Source: Shewanella putrefaciens (GTDB taxonomy: Bacteria > Pseudomonadota > Gammaproteobacteria > Enterobacterales > Shewanellaceae). From it: a DNA stretch of 64,000 nt. Shown one piece after another: positions 47,800 to 57,366 of the stretch. The position numbers were made by a program, and so were the translations under genes. The notes beneath the pieces are model-generated. The model made no database searches. It had not been told where the DNA came from and was given only the letters and a program-made list of their open reading frames with translations. The stretch covers positions 868,001 through 932,000 of the forward strand of contig NZ_CP066370.1 in the NCBI RefSeq assembly GCF_016406325.1. The letters are read 5' to 3'. Within the stretch, counting starts at the first letter, position 1. Every line of letters begins with the position of its first letter.

Positions 47800-49137
47800 T
47801 TAGTGTCGTTTGCGGAAAATCACAATAACGACGGCAACTACAGCTAAAATCATGCAGTACCAAGCGTGTGAAACGGCTGCTAGCGGCGTGATACTAAATG
47901 TCGATGCGATAAGTAACGCCTGAGCGCCATAGGGGATTAACCCTTGGATAATACAAGCAAAAATATCGAGTACACTGGCTGCACGTTTTGGACTGACACC
48001 ATGTTTTTCGGCTAAGTCCTTGGCAATATCACCCGTCACTACGATAGAAACCGTGTTGTTAGCCACACAAGAGTTAGTCACTGCGACTATACCTGCCATC
48101 CCCAGTTCCGCAGCACGGCATGAGGCTTCACCCTGTGCTTTAGAGAAACGAGTGATCAGCTTTTCAATTTGTTTACTCACAAAGGCAAGGCCGCCTTGTT
48201 GTTGCATCAGTGCCGCTAAACCACCCACAAGCATAGACAGGATAAAGATCTCCTGCATATTACTAAAACCTGCGTAAATATCCTTACCAAACTGGATTAA
48301 GCCATAATCCATCGTTAATAAGCCTGTTACTCCCGCGAGTAAAATGCCAAGGGTTAAGACGACAAACACATTTAATCCTGCGACCGCTAAAATCAAAATG
48401 GTCAGATAAGGAAGCACTTTAATCAAATCGATATCTTGTGTTGCTAACTCTGCTTGGCCTTGGCCTGCAAAGATAAAGGCGATTAAGGTCAGTAAGGATG
48501 CGGGGATTGCAAAAATTAAATTCTCGCGGAATTTATCTTTCATATCACAGCCTTGGGTGCGAGTCGCGGCAATCGTCGTATCAGAAATAATCGATAAATT
48601 ATCACCAAATAAAGCACCAGACATGACTGCACCCGCCATGATGGCATAGTCAATTTGTGCTTGGTCAGCAACGCCCAATGCAATCGGGGCGACGGCCGCA
48701 ATGGTTCCCATAGAGGTGCCCATTGCGGTGGCAATAAAGGCTGCAATCACAAAGAAACCGGGTAATAACAGGTTTGATGGAATAAAGGATAAACCCAAAG
48801 CGACTGTGGCATCGACACCGCCAGTGGCTTTGGCCACGGCGGCAAAGCCACCTGCTAAAAGATAAATCAAACACATGGCAATGATATTGCTGTGGCCAAT
48901 GCCCGAAATAAAAGTATCAATTGATTGATTTAATTTCTGTTTTGATAAAATCAACGCCAGAATGATGGCGGGTAAAATGGCGATAACACTGGGTAATTGA
49001 TAGAAGGCAAAATCAACGCCCTGACGTTGAAAATAGACGCCTGCGCCAATAAAAAGACCTAGAAAAACAAATAGTGGCAGCAAAGCAATAAAAGATGCAG
49101 GGCTATTTGTTGAAGATGTTTGTGCTGAATGGCTCAA
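47800..49137 (-). CDS. nhaC: Na+/H+ antiporter, NhaC family
   Basis: About 11 helices. GALFGDNLSIISDTTIAATRTQG is the NhaC-family signature, with GTSMGTIAAVAPIA and NNTVSIVVTGDIAKD in the paired repeats. It expels Na+ or an organic metabolite cation for protons. I choose TTG 49137 (445 residues) because AGAGAGA precedes it; the upstream in-frame TTG 49188 adds a charged, poorly supported extension of 17 residues. Confidence 0.88.
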   Translation of the reverse strand: MSHSAQTSSTNSPASFIALLPLFVFLGLFIGAGVYFQRQGVDFAFYQLPSVIAILPAIILALILSKQKLNQSIDTFISGIGHSNIIAMCLIYLLAGGFAAVAKATGGVDATVALGLSFIPSNLLLPGFFVIAAFIATAMGTSMGTIAAVAPIALGVADQAQIDYAIMAGAVMSGALFGDNLSIISDTTIAATRTQGCDMKDKFRENLIFAIPASLLTLIAFIFAGQGQAELATQDIDLIKVLPYLTILILAVAGLNVFVVLTLGILLAGVTGLLTMDYGLIQFGKDIYAGFSNMQEIFILSMLVGGLAALMQQQGGLAFVSKQIEKLITRFSKAQGEASCRAAELGMAGIVAVTNSCVANNTVSIVVTGDIAKDLAEKHGVSPKRAASVLDIFACIIQGLIPYGAQALLIASTFSITPLAAVSHAWYCMILAVVAVVIVIFRKRH

Positions 49138-49481
49138 TGTTGTCTCTCTTTTTTTCAGAGTTTTACCCGCGGGATCCTTGGCAGTCAAACTCGCTTAAAT
49201 TTAGTGTCGCGTCGGCATCATATCCTAGCAACTTGGAGCGAAGCATATTTGATCCCTGCGAGCCTGTCAATTTAGACGTCTAGATGTTTTTACTTCCGTT
49301 GTGAATTATTGGTTATTAGTCGGTTGTCTAAAGTCATTGAATTGGCTTTTGGGACGTTAACTTGAGGATTGCTTTACTGTTTGAAGAGACTGGAATGCCA
49401 TAAGTAAATACAGTGGAGTATGGGTTTTGTGCTTTTACATATGTGTCCAAGGGGAAAATCCCCAAGGACACTTTAGCGGAT
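49138..49481. other. Intergenic region between nhaC and the chemoreceptor gene
   Basis: About 340 bases. An imperfect hairpin with GTGTCC/GGACAC and GGGG/CCCC arms at 49443-49471 follows the chemoreceptor gene by about ten bases and may end its transcript. The remainder should hold the nhaC promoter. No gene seen. Confidence 0.45.
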
Positions 49482-51113
49482 TTAAGCCACTTTAAATCGA
49501 GCCACTTCTTTTTGTAGATTGCTGCAAATGGCTTTAGTGTTAACCACAATTTGCTGAGTTTCTTGGATCACCAAGTTACAGTATCTTGTTTTATCAGATA
49601 ATTCAGTTAAGTTGCGGTTAATTTCTTCAGTCACATGAGTTTGCTCTTCCGTCGCGGTGGCTGTTTGAGTGGACATCTCACTGACTTTGGAGGTGGAGTT
49701 AAGGATTTCATCCAAGGCATCTTGCGTTTGACTGGCAAGCGTCACCGTTGATGTTGTAAGCGTCGCGCCCGATTCAATGCTTTTAACCGCATCATTAACC
49801 CCACGTTGTAACTCTTCAATCATGCGCTGAATATCTTGGGTAGATGTTTCAGTGCGACTCGCCAGCGTCCGTACTTCATCGGCGACGACAGCAAAGCCAC
49901 GCCCTTGTTCGCCAGCGCGAGCAGCTTCAATGGCTGCATTAAGCGCAAGTAGGTTGGTTTGTTCTGCAATAGAGCGGATAACATCAAGTACGGAAGCGAT
50001 ATTTGCAGAGTTGACTGACAGTTTTTCAATAACCGCGACTGCATTTTTAACGGATTCAGAAAGTTGCTGAATATGATTAACCGATTGCGCCAGGATATTT
50101 TTTCCTTCAATTGTCTGATCATTGACCTTAGTGATCTCGGTGGCAGTATGCAGTGCATTACTGGCGACTTCTCTTACGGCGGCGCTCATTTCATTGACGG
50201 CGGTGACAATGGTATCAACAAATTGCTCTTGTTCATGGCTGATGTTTATCGTTGTTGTTGATTTAGTCGCTAGGCTTTCAACGGTTTGGCTTACATCTTT
50301 GGTTTGGCTGATAATGGCGATAACCATTTCTTGTAGCTGAGCAACAAACTGGTTAAACGCAGTGGCAAGTTCACCGATTTCATCCTGACGTTTGATGGGG
50401 ATCCTTTGGGTGAGGTTACCATCGCCATCAACAATATCGTTGATCCTATCGGTAATATCTTGGATAGCGTTCACTATGATCTTCGGACCGAAATAAGCGA
50501 GTACAAGGGCAATAATGGCGACCAAAGAGGCAATGGTAATGGAGACTTTAGTTTGCGTTGTCGCTTGCTCTGAGGCCAGTAAATCGAGTTCTTTGACTCG
50601 ATCATCTGCCGCCTCACCTGCCGCATTATAAATACTCCTTAATGATTTAAATTCTTTATTGGCTTTCGTGGTATGGAGCTGTTTGGCCTTTTCAAAATCA
50701 TTATTTTTAACAGCATTAATGATCTCTGATGAGGCTTGATGCCAGAGTGAGAATTGGGCTTCAAAGCCGTTGGTTGATTGCAGTACTTGTGGGTGGTTTT
50801 TGAGAATTTGTTTGAATTCACCCATTCTATCCCTTGCTTGGTCGACATTTTCCTGCCAATTGTCTATTTCACTTTTACGTTTTTCAGCACTTAATTCCTC
50901 TTGAAGTAGAACCTCTTGACTGAGTTGAGCTTGGTAAAGATCGCGATCCGCATTCAAAATGGCTGAAATGGCAGGATTAAACAATTGGCTAAACTCCTGC
51001 ATCTGCTTGAGTGTTGATCTATTTTGCATTGCTCCTGTGACGGCTATAACAATGAGCACCACGGCCATAATGATAAACATAAGGGAAAATTTAACGCGAA
51101 TACTGTTAAACAT
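49482..51113 (-). CDS. Methyl-accepting chemotaxis protein
   Basis: 543 residues: helix 1 at about 10-28, a helical periplasmic domain of about 155 residues, helix 2 at about 188-208, HAMP to about 265, and the signalling domain with the invariant tip [20 protein letters not shown] and [15 protein letters not shown]. The protein is a transmembrane chemoreceptor that controls CheA. The ligand domain looks like a four-helix bundle (4HB or HBM type), so organic acids or amino acids are possible ligands. No pentapeptide tether is seen. Confidence 0.95.
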   Translation of the reverse strand: MFNSIRVKFSLMFIIMAVVLIVIAVTGAMQNRSTLKQMQEFSQLFNPAISAILNADRDLYQAQLSQEVLLQEELSAEKRKSEIDNWQENVDQARDRMGEFKQILKNHPQVLQSTNGFEAQFSLWHQASSEIINAVKNNDFEKAKQLHTTKANKEFKSLRSIYNAAGEAADDRVKELDLLASEQATTQTKVSITIASLVAIIALVLAYFGPKIIVNAIQDITDRINDIVDGDGNLTQRIPIKRQDEIGELATAFNQFVAQLQEMVIAIISQTKDVSQTVESLATKSTTTINISHEQEQFVDTIVTAVNEMSAAVREVASNALHTATEITKVNDQTIEGKNILAQSVNHIQQLSESVKNAVAVIEKLSVNSANIASVLDVIRSIAEQTNLLALNAAIEAARAGEQGRGFAVVADEVRTLASRTETSTQDIQRMIEELQRGVNDAVKSIESGATLTTSTVTLASQTQDALDEILNSTSKVSEMSTQTATATEEQTHVTEEINRNLTELSDKTRYCNLVIQETQQIVVNTKAICSNLQKEVARFKVA

Positions 51114-51266
51114 AGGACGATCTCCATTAATAACTTAATAAATAGCTTAGCCGTTATTTATAGAATTGCCTTTGCATGCAGCAGATTGCGATGGGATTTT
51201 GTACACATTGAAATAAGCGAAACCACCTTGGTCACTGTTAGCAAGGCGTTGACGCATTACTTTGGA

Positions 51267-52157
51267 TTATTCAGGACAAGCTAGGGTAGGGGTGACTTTA
51301 GGCTTAGGTTTTATCTGCACTAGCATGACGCCAAAAATGACCATAGAGCCGCCAATATAGTGATACACAGCTAAAGTTTCATTGAGGATGATAGCTGCAA
51401 GTATGGCTGCCAAAATGGGCATTAAGTTAAAAAATACGCTAGTACGGTCTGCACCGAGTTTACTTATGCCATTGATCCAAGCCCATGGCGCTAAAAGTGA
51501 GGCAGCGATAGCAGCGTAAAGTATCAGTGGTGCCGATTGGCTGGTAATTGCCATACTCGGACTACAAAAGAGTAGCGGTGTTAGCATTATTACCGCGATA
51601 ATTCCTTGAATATAAACCGATTCCCAAGTTGATAATGGGAGTTGCCAGCGTTTAAGTAACACACCATAGAGTGCATAAACAAAGGCACTAAAAAGCAGCA
51701 ATAAATCCCCTTCGGTTATTCCGATGGCAATCTCGACGATATTGCCGTGGCTGAGCATAAAAATTAATCCAAACAATGAGACTAACATTCCACTAAATGC
51801 CATTGGCGAGAGCTTTTGCTTTAGGAGTGGCACGGCTAAAAACAGGCTAATCATAGGTACGAGTGAGGTAATTAACGCCATATTGGTAGCTGTTGTGGTG
51901 GCCGCAGCAAAATAGGCCAAACTCTGATTGAGTACCATACCAAGTAGTGCCAAGGCAGCAAGCTTGGGTAATAAGGGCGTTATTTGTTGGCGTTTTTGCC
52001 ATACAGACGTCGCCATAAAGGGTGTTAATAATAGCATCGCAAAAAACCAGCGGTAAAAAGCGATTGCCTCTGGATCTATTGTCCCAAACGAAAGTTTGTT
52101 AACGATAGAGTTACCAGCCCAAATGAATACTGCTAGCAGAGGAAATAAATACAACAT
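51267..52157 (-). CDS. EamA/DMT family transporter
   Basis: 296 residues with ten helices in two EamA repeats; AFYRWFFAMLLLTPF and ILAAIILNETLAVYHYIGG are the usual repeat ends. Such proteins export amino acids or other small metabolites. It is divergent from the AraC-type regulator gene, which may control it. ATG 52157 is preceded by a weak site. Confidence 0.88.
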   Translation of the reverse strand: MLYLFPLLAVFIWAGNSIVNKLSFGTIDPEAIAFYRWFFAMLLLTPFMATSVWQKRQQITPLLPKLAALALLGMVLNQSLAYFAAATTTATNMALITSLVPMISLFLAVPLLKQKLSPMAFSGMLVSLFGLIFMLSHGNIVEIAIGITEGDLLLLFSAFVYALYGVLLKRWQLPLSTWESVYIQGIIAVIMLTPLLFCSPSMAITSQSAPLILYAAIAASLLAPWAWINGISKLGADRTSVFFNLMPILAAILAAIILNETLAVYHYIGGSMVIFGVMLVQIKPKPKVTPTLACPE

Positions 52158-52339
52158 GGTCTTACCTTAGTGTATCGATGTCAGGGTCGACAAAATCAAA
52201 GTGATTGCTATTATCTACGGTCTGTTGTGATATAAATATCGCTTATAAGACAAGGTCAGTTCCAATACGGACAGATTTACCATTGCAGTGCGTTATTGTC
52301 TCATATTGGTTTGTGGTTATCGCTTGAGGTAAAAATAAG

Positions 52340-53119
52340 ATGCAAACGGTTTTTCATCCGCAACAACTTGAGCAAGAGCCGCTTGCTGATATTTTCTTTA
52401 ACTATGAAGCATTTGTGCCAAATACAGTCACACCTAAACATCAACATTCATGGGGGCAACTACAGTTAATTAGCGGAGGTATTATGGAGTTATATGCCGC
52501 AGGGCAACGATTTTTGTCCCCTTCGCAATATGCGATTTGGGTACCCGCGGAGATTGAGCATGAGAGTTTCACTCGCCGCAGTATCCACTATTGTTCGATG
52601 AATATCACGGCGAAAAGGTCACAAAACCTTCCACTTGAGCCTTGTCTTTTAGCTTTAACACCGATAGCTCAATCGATAGTCAATGACTTTCGTGAGCGGC
52701 AAATCAAAGTAGTAGAAACGCTAACCGATCAGCGCTTAGTTGAGGTCTTGCTCGATCAACTGACCTTAGCTCAAGTGTTACCGCAATTTATTCCTACGGC
52801 CACCGATAAGTTATTACTGCCACTCTTGCAGGCGCTTGAAGCCGATCCCGCAAACCCAAAGACTTTCAAAACTTGGGCGAGTGAGTTACATACCACTGAG
52901 CGCACCTTAGCTCGCCGCTGCCATGAGATTCTGGGCATGAGTTTTACTGAGCTAAGACAAAGGCATAAGTTTATCTATTCATTACAACTCTTGCGTCAGG
53001 GACTTGCGATCAAGGAGGTGGCGTTAACGCTCGGCTACAACCAAACTTCACCTTATATTGTGATGTTTAAAAAATATGCCCAGTGCTCACCTGAACAGTA
53101 TCGCCGCCGCGTGGGTTAG
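52340..53119 (+). CDS. AraC-family transcriptional regulator
   Basis: 259 residues: an N-terminal cupin-type domain (HQHSWGQLQLISGG near residue 35) and a C-terminal double HTH, with TWASELHTTERTLARRCHEILGMSF and the second helix ending QYRRRVG. GAGG precedes ATG 52340. Divergent from the EamA transporter 180 bases away, so it is a likely regulator of it. The effector is unknown. Confidence 0.92.
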   Translation: MQTVFHPQQLEQEPLADIFFNYEAFVPNTVTPKHQHSWGQLQLISGGIMELYAAGQRFLSPSQYAIWVPAEIEHESFTRRSIHYCSMNITAKRSQNLPLEPCLLALTPIAQSIVNDFRERQIKVVETLTDQRLVEVLLDQLTLAQVLPQFIPTATDKLLLPLLQALEADPANPKTFKTWASELHTTERTLARRCHEILGMSFTELRQRHKFIYSLQLLRQGLAIKEVALTLGYNQTSPYIVMFKKYAQCSPEQYRRRVG

Positions 53120-53162
53120 CATAAATAAAGAAGATTTAAGGTTGTACCTGTAATGTGAAATA

Positions 53163-53198
53163 AAAGAGGGTACCAATTTAATTGGTACCCTCTTTTTG
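53163..53198 (+). terminator. Strong terminator after the AraC-family gene
   Basis: AAAGAGGGTACCAATT and its exact inverse form a 16-base stem, followed by TTTTT. It also faces the tiny - strand gene at 53245. Confidence 0.88.
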
Positions 53199-53244
53199 GC
53201 CTATTTAAAGAGAGGATTTAAGGGTTTTTACATTGTGAGATAAA

Positions 53245-53334
53245 TTAGTCGGATGCTTTTTGGCGGTTCCGTTTATCTTGACGCTTCTCTTTTAAGGTTT
53301 TCATTGGCGGTTTTTTTGCTTTTTCTTTACTCAT
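53245..53334 (-). CDS. Tiny basic protein (29 residues)
   Basis: ATG 53334, preceded by TTTGGAG nine bases upstream, opens a frame of 29 residues: MSKEKAKKPPMKTLKEKR then QDKRNRQKASD. About half the residues are Lys or Arg and there is no hydrophobic helix, so it may bind RNA or ribosomes. A strong terminator follows. It is below the usual gene-finder cut-off. The good ribosome site and clean end support it. Confidence 0.6.
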   Translation of the reverse strand: MSKEKAKKPPMKTLKEKRQDKRNRQKASD

Positions 53335-53737
53335 GGTTTTTGACTCCAAAGTGAAGTAACTATTTAAATCCGCGCCGCAATTCGGTTTCAATAGTTGGGC
53401 TCAATTTTTATTTCAGGCTTAAATTGAGATGTTCCATTTAGCAAGGTAAATGATCTATTTAACACAAGATGCTTAAAATATACTCTTTAGCAATTTTTAC
53501 CTCTTTACACTAAAGCGCTGCCATGACTTTTGAGAGTAAAGTATGGGTAAAAACGGTTAAATAAAAATTAATTACCTTGAGTAAATGTCGCGGCCAGTTG
53601 AGAACTTCAAAATAATATCTCCTTTTATTTTCATATTAAGCTATACCACTATTAGCGGAGCTAAAAGTGAATGAATAGTATGTTGCCACTGAATTGAACA
53701 TACTGGATGCTAAAAATAAAATGCTATCAATACGTAA
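53335..53737. other. Intergenic region
   Basis: About 400 AT-rich bases between the tiny basic gene and the Rnk-like gene. It should contain the promoter of the tiny gene. No further gene, operator or hairpin could be supported. Confidence 0.35.
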
Positions 53738-54145
53738 TTACTGCACAGATTGACTTGTTTTTTTTACGATGCAACTGACATCCTTAATCATAAAAAGTAC
53801 AGGTTTACCTAGAATATTAACCTGTGCCAGTTCACCTTTCGTTCGTCCAAGTAGGCTAGATCCCAAGTCTGATATGACTGAGAAGCGACCCGCACTCGGT
53901 TTGTGTTTTTGCGGGTAGACCAGTTCTACTTGGTATTCCTGTTGATCCTGTAAATTAATCAAGCAAATCTGGCGTCCTACAGTAATTTTATTACTTGAAG
54001 TATCATTCTTTAAGTATTCGAGCTTAGCGATAATCCCTGCTAATGCCGTTGGGCGTAGTGAGGAATTAAAGCTATTTTGTAAATAGTATGACTTGGTTTT
54101 TAGCACAAAAGACTGAAAAATGTCGCCAAAAAAAGAATAAGCCAT
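53738..54145 (-). CDS. Rnk/GreA-C-terminal-domain protein
   Basis: 135 residues. The second half is a GreA/GreB C-terminal (FKBP-like) domain: INLQDQQEYQVELVYP, then SVISDLGSSLLGRTKGE, the closing motif. It lacks the GreA coiled coil that enters the RNA polymerase channel, so it is nearer the Rnk group (regulator of nucleoside diphosphate kinase). ATG 54145 has AGAGG upstream. Role in regulation by polymerase binding is only inferred. Confidence 0.75.
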   Translation of the reverse strand: MAYSFFGDIFQSFVLKTKSYYLQNSFNSSLRPTALAGIIAKLEYLKNDTSSNKITVGRQICLINLQDQQEYQVELVYPQKHKPSAGRFSVISDLGSSLLGRTKGELAQVNILGKPVLFMIKDVSCIVKKTSQSVQ

Positions 54146-54232
54146 GACCGCCTCTAAGTAACTAAGACAAAATATAGATAGAATAGTCCAAAAAAAGATT
54201 ATTCTATGTTTTCATATTTATTTTAATATTCT

Positions 54233-54255
54233 GCCGAGCGCTAGTTGCGCTCGGC
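54233..54255 (-). other. Stem-loop after the possible small gene
   Basis: GCCGAGCGC, TAGTT loop, GCGCTCGGC: a nine-base GC-rich stem. No T run follows on the - strand, so terminator function is doubtful; it may be an attenuator or stability element ahead of the Rnk-like gene. Confidence 0.5.
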
Positions 54256-54354
54256 TTAGACTGGGCATTTAGGGGCTGGACGCACTAATGTAGTAAAGTC
54301 GTTATGAGGGACGAGTGTCGAAAAAAATTGTGATGAAAATGCATTGCTAAACAT
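54256..54354 (-). CDS. Possible 32-residue small protein
   Basis: ATG 54354 with GGAG about ten bases upstream opens a 32-residue frame, MFSNAFSSQFFSTLVPHN, then DFTTLVRPAPKCPV, with a TAA that touches the stem-loop at 54233-54255. The arrangement (ribosome site, short frame, hairpin at the stop) suits a real small gene or a leader upstream of the Rnk-like gene. No homology known to me. Confidence 0.35.
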   Translation of the reverse strand: MFSNAFSSQFFSTLVPHNDFTTLVRPAPKCPV

Positions 54355-54610
54355 AGGTTTTACATCTCCAGTCATTAGTTAATCGAAATGGTAAATCAAT
54401 AATGTTTATATATAAAAAGCATCACCACACGGAGTTGATGAATGCCTAATAAATAATTGCCTCTACCATAGGACAAGTGAAAAAATAAATCAAGCCTACT
54501 TGCTAACTTATTTGGTTTACTATTTTTTATATTATTATCTACATTATGGGGCAAGCATCTTTCACTGAAGTGAGTTAATACAAAAGTGTGTATATCTTGA
54601 TTTGTAACAT

Positions 54611-54745
54611 TCAAGTTGTCAGTCCTGCTCCTGTCAATAAAATCTTAATACACATAGAAACGAGGAACAGACAGCTTACGCTCGTACACCAAATCAGCAC
54701 TAACCAGCCGAGTCGATAGGCGAGGGATTTCGTTTGGGTTGTCAT
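54611..54745 (-). CDS. Small DUF2474 subunit of the cyanide-insensitive oxidase operon
   Basis: 44 residues: a short basic start, then LAYRLGWLVLIWCTSVSCLF, a single membrane helix, and LLTGAGLTT at the end. RLGWLVLIW and a final AGL are the DUF2474 pattern. Such proteins are encoded after cioB and are believed to be small oxidase subunits, like CydX in bd-I. AGGAG lies six bases before the ATG. It is third in cioA-cioB-DUF2474, after a stem-loop. Confidence 0.8.
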   Translation of the reverse strand: MTTQTKSLAYRLGWLVLIWCTSVSCLFLVSMCIKILLTGAGLTT

Positions 54746-54785
54746 GTTGATCTCCTGCATATGTAAAGTCATCTAAAGTGAATCA

Positions 54786-54813
54786 GCGACCTAAGCCAAG
54801 TTAGCTTAGGTCG
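54786..54813 (-). other. Stem-loop between cioB and the DUF2474 gene
   Basis: GCGACCTAAGC pairs with GCTTAGGTCGC (11 bases) around a six- or seven-base loop. There is no T run on the - strand, so it may allow partial read-through into the small gene or protect the upstream mRNA. Confidence 0.6.
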
Positions 54814-54846
54814 CGTTTTGGGAAGCCTCTTTTACCTGAGTCATGG

Positions 54847-55854
54847 CTAGTGATAGCCTGCATCCTTGGTTACTTTGCCGCGGAATACGTAGTAGCTCCA
54901 AAAGGTATAAACCAAAATCAGCGGGATGATCATCAGGGCGCCGACGAGCATAAAGCTTAAGCTGCTATCGGGCGCGGCCGCCTGCCAAAGGCTGATATTG
55001 GGCGGAATAATGTGTGGCCAGATACTGATCCCGAGTCCACTAAAACCTAAAAAAACCAGGCATAGCGTGAGTAGGAATGGCTGATAGTTATCATCACGAT
55101 TTAGGGATTTTATCAAGGCCCAACTGCAGGCTAATACCAGTATTGGCACTGGGGCGAAGTAGAATAAATTCGGTAAACTAAACCAGCGCAGGGCAATATT
55201 GGGTTGCACAAAAGGCGTCCATAAACTGACTAAACCTATGGTCATCAGCAGGCATAAGGTCAGGACTCTGCCGAGTTGTTGCATGGTCGTTTTAAGCTCA
55301 CCTTGGCATTTTTTCACCAACCAAGTTGCGCCGAGCAAAGCATAGGCCAGCATAAGGCCAAAACCGCAGAAAAGTGAGAAGGGCGTTAACCAATCGAAAC
55401 TACTGCCGCTAAATTGTTGCTCGCTGACCGAAATGCCAGAGATAAACGCCCCCAGTACTACGCCCTGTGAAAAGGTGGCCGTGATAGAACCGAACATAAA
55501 CGCTTTATCCCAGAATGGTTTAGCTTCTGCGCCCGACTTAAATCTAAACTCAAATGCCACGCCGCGAAAAATCAATGCCAGCAGCATGATAAGCAGCGGT
55601 ATGGTCAGCGCTTCGAGTACTATGGCATAGGCGAGGGGAAAGGCACCGAGCAGACTAGCGCCGCCGAGCACTAACCAAGTTTCGTTTCCATCCCAAACGG
55701 GGGCGACGGTATTGACCATAATATCCCTGTCGTCCTCATCGTGAATAAAGGGAAACAGTATGCCGATGCCGAGATCAAAGCCATCCATCACGATATACAT
55801 TAAGGTGGCAAAAATGATGATCCCGAACCAAATCAAGGGTAGATCGAATTCCAT
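54847..55854 (-). CDS. cioB: Cytochrome bd-type (cyanide-insensitive) ubiquinol oxidase subunit II
   Basis: 335 residues, eight to nine helices. YIVMDGFDLGIGILFPFI near the start and APVWDGNETWLVLGG are the usual CydB segments. Length fits CioB rather than the longer CydB of bd-I. With subunit I it forms the quinol oxidase of the inner membrane that reduces oxygen without pumping protons. Starts 60 bases after cioA. Confidence 0.92.
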   Translation of the reverse strand: MEFDLPLIWFGIIIFATLMYIVMDGFDLGIGILFPFIHDEDDRDIMVNTVAPVWDGNETWLVLGGASLLGAFPLAYAIVLEALTIPLLIMLLALIFRGVAFEFRFKSGAEAKPFWDKAFMFGSITATFSQGVVLGAFISGISVSEQQFSGSSFDWLTPFSLFCGFGLMLAYALLGATWLVKKCQGELKTTMQQLGRVLTLCLLMTIGLVSLWTPFVQPNIALRWFSLPNLFYFAPVPILVLACSWALIKSLNRDDNYQPFLLTLCLVFLGFSGLGISIWPHIIPPNISLWQAAAPDSSLSFMLVGALMIIPLILVYTFWSYYVFRGKVTKDAGYH

Positions 55855-55914
55855 GGTGAGCCCTTAAATATGTTTAAGATTGAATAAGTAAAACTAGATT
55901 CATTTACTTTAAAA

Positions 55915-57249
55915 TTAATGGCTTGTTGCCGCGATATCTGGCCCTTTGCGGATGAGTCGCATCATATAGCGATAACCAATGCCGAAGATGCCACAGTAAC
56001 TGACGATAAAAATTCCTAGGCTGATACTCAGGTGGGTAACGCTGTGGGAAGACACGGCATCCTGAGTGCGCATCAATCCTTGGATCACCCAAGGTTGACG
56101 GCCAAGCTCGGTGGTAAACCAACCCGCTAGTGTGGCGAGCAATCCGGCGGGGCCGAGCACCAATACAAATCGCAGAAAGTGTTTGTTGCTGTAGAGTTTG
56201 TTTTTGCGTCTGAGATAAGCGCTCCACAGTCCGGCAACAATCATCAATAGACCTAAGCCAACCATGAGCCTAAAACTCCAGAACACTAACAACACATTGG
56301 GTCTGTCCTTGGCGGGATACTCAGTCAAGGCTGGCACTTGTTTGCTTAAATCATGCTTTAAGATCAGGCTCGCGAGCCCTGGGATTTCGAGGCTGAAGTG
56401 GTTTTTCTCTGCGTCCATATCGGGAATCGCAAACAAGATAAGCGGTGTGGGTTTATCACCCTCATTACGCCAATGGCCTTCCATTGCCGCGACTTTTACA
56501 GGTTGATATTCAAGGGTATTTAAACCATGAAAATCACCAATTACCGCTTGCAGCGGCGCGACGATTAACGCCATCCACATCGCCATAGACAACATCTTAC
56601 GGATAGCGGGCGTGTCGTTACCTTTGAGTAAATGCCAAGCCGCCGATGCGCCCACAAAGAAAGCCGACGAAATAAAGGCTGCCACTGTCATATGGGCTAA
56701 ACGATAGGGGAATGACGGATTAAACACTATCTGAAACCAATCCACAGGAATGACGCGATTGTTCACGATTTCAAAACCTTGGGGCGTCTGCATCCAGCTG
56801 TTTGAAGCTAAGATCCAGAAAGTTGAGATAATCGTGCCCGTGGCGACCATACAAGTGGCGAAGAAATGCAGGTTTTTGCCTACCTTCTGCTGACCAAATA
56901 GCATGACCCCCAGAAAACCCGCTTCGAGAAAGAAGGCGGTGAGGACTTCATAGGTGAGTAGCGGCCCCGTCACGCTGCCCGCGAAGGCGGAAAACGCGCT
57001 CCAATGGGTACCAAATTGATAGGCCATCACTATGCCTGAGACCACGCCCATGCCAAAGTTTATGGCAAAAATCTTCGACCAAAATTGATAGAGTTGTTGG
57101 TAAACCTCATTCGCAGTTTTCAGCCATAAGCCTTCTAATACCGCCAGATAGGTGGCGAGGCCGATAGTGATGGCAGGGAAAATAATGTGAAAAGAGATGG
57201 TAAAAGCAAATTGGATCCTAGCGAGTACAGTGGCATCAAAATCAAACAT
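55915..57249 (-). CDS. cioA: Cytochrome bd-type (cyanide-insensitive) ubiquinol oxidase subunit I
   Basis: 444 residues from ATG 57249 (CGAGGAAATT upstream); the frame extends upstream but that part covers the divergent promoter and is not coding. The N-terminal RIQFAFTISFHIIFPA holds the heme b595/d axial His, and GWFTTELGRQPWVIQGLMRT is the conserved end of the quinol loop. It is shorter than CydA of bd-I because the Q-loop is short, which marks the CIO group. It serves low-oxygen or cyanide/sulfide-stressed respiration. Confidence 0.92.
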   Translation of the reverse strand: MFDFDATVLARIQFAFTISFHIIFPAITIGLATYLAVLEGLWLKTANEVYQQLYQFWSKIFAINFGMGVVSGIVMAYQFGTHWSAFSAFAGSVTGPLLTYEVLTAFFLEAGFLGVMLFGQQKVGKNLHFFATCMVATGTIISTFWILASNSWMQTPQGFEIVNNRVIPVDWFQIVFNPSFPYRLAHMTVAAFISSAFFVGASAAWHLLKGNDTPAIRKMLSMAMWMALIVAPLQAVIGDFHGLNTLEYQPVKVAAMEGHWRNEGDKPTPLILFAIPDMDAEKNHFSLEIPGLASLILKHDLSKQVPALTEYPAKDRPNVLLVFWSFRLMVGLGLLMIVAGLWSAYLRRKNKLYSNKHFLRFVLVLGPAGLLATLAGWFTTELGRQPWVIQGLMRTQDAVSSHSVTHLSISLGIFIVSYCGIFGIGYRYMMRLIRKGPDIAATSH

Positions 57250-57366
57250 AATTTCCTCGAGCGATAGGCATTTCTCGTTACAAAGGCATTGATCTAGTCG
57301 CGTACACTGAGCCCTAAATTGGCTCAACGGTGAAAGCTTGTGTGCTATTAGACCATGGGATAAGCT

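Noticed and set aside
49334..49549. 71-residue frame over the end of the chemoreceptor gene
   Set aside because: It overlaps a certain gene in another frame and has no ribosome site.
54396..54614. 72-residue - strand frame starting at the DUF2474 stop
   Set aside because: TTG start without its own ribosome site and no protein-like pattern.
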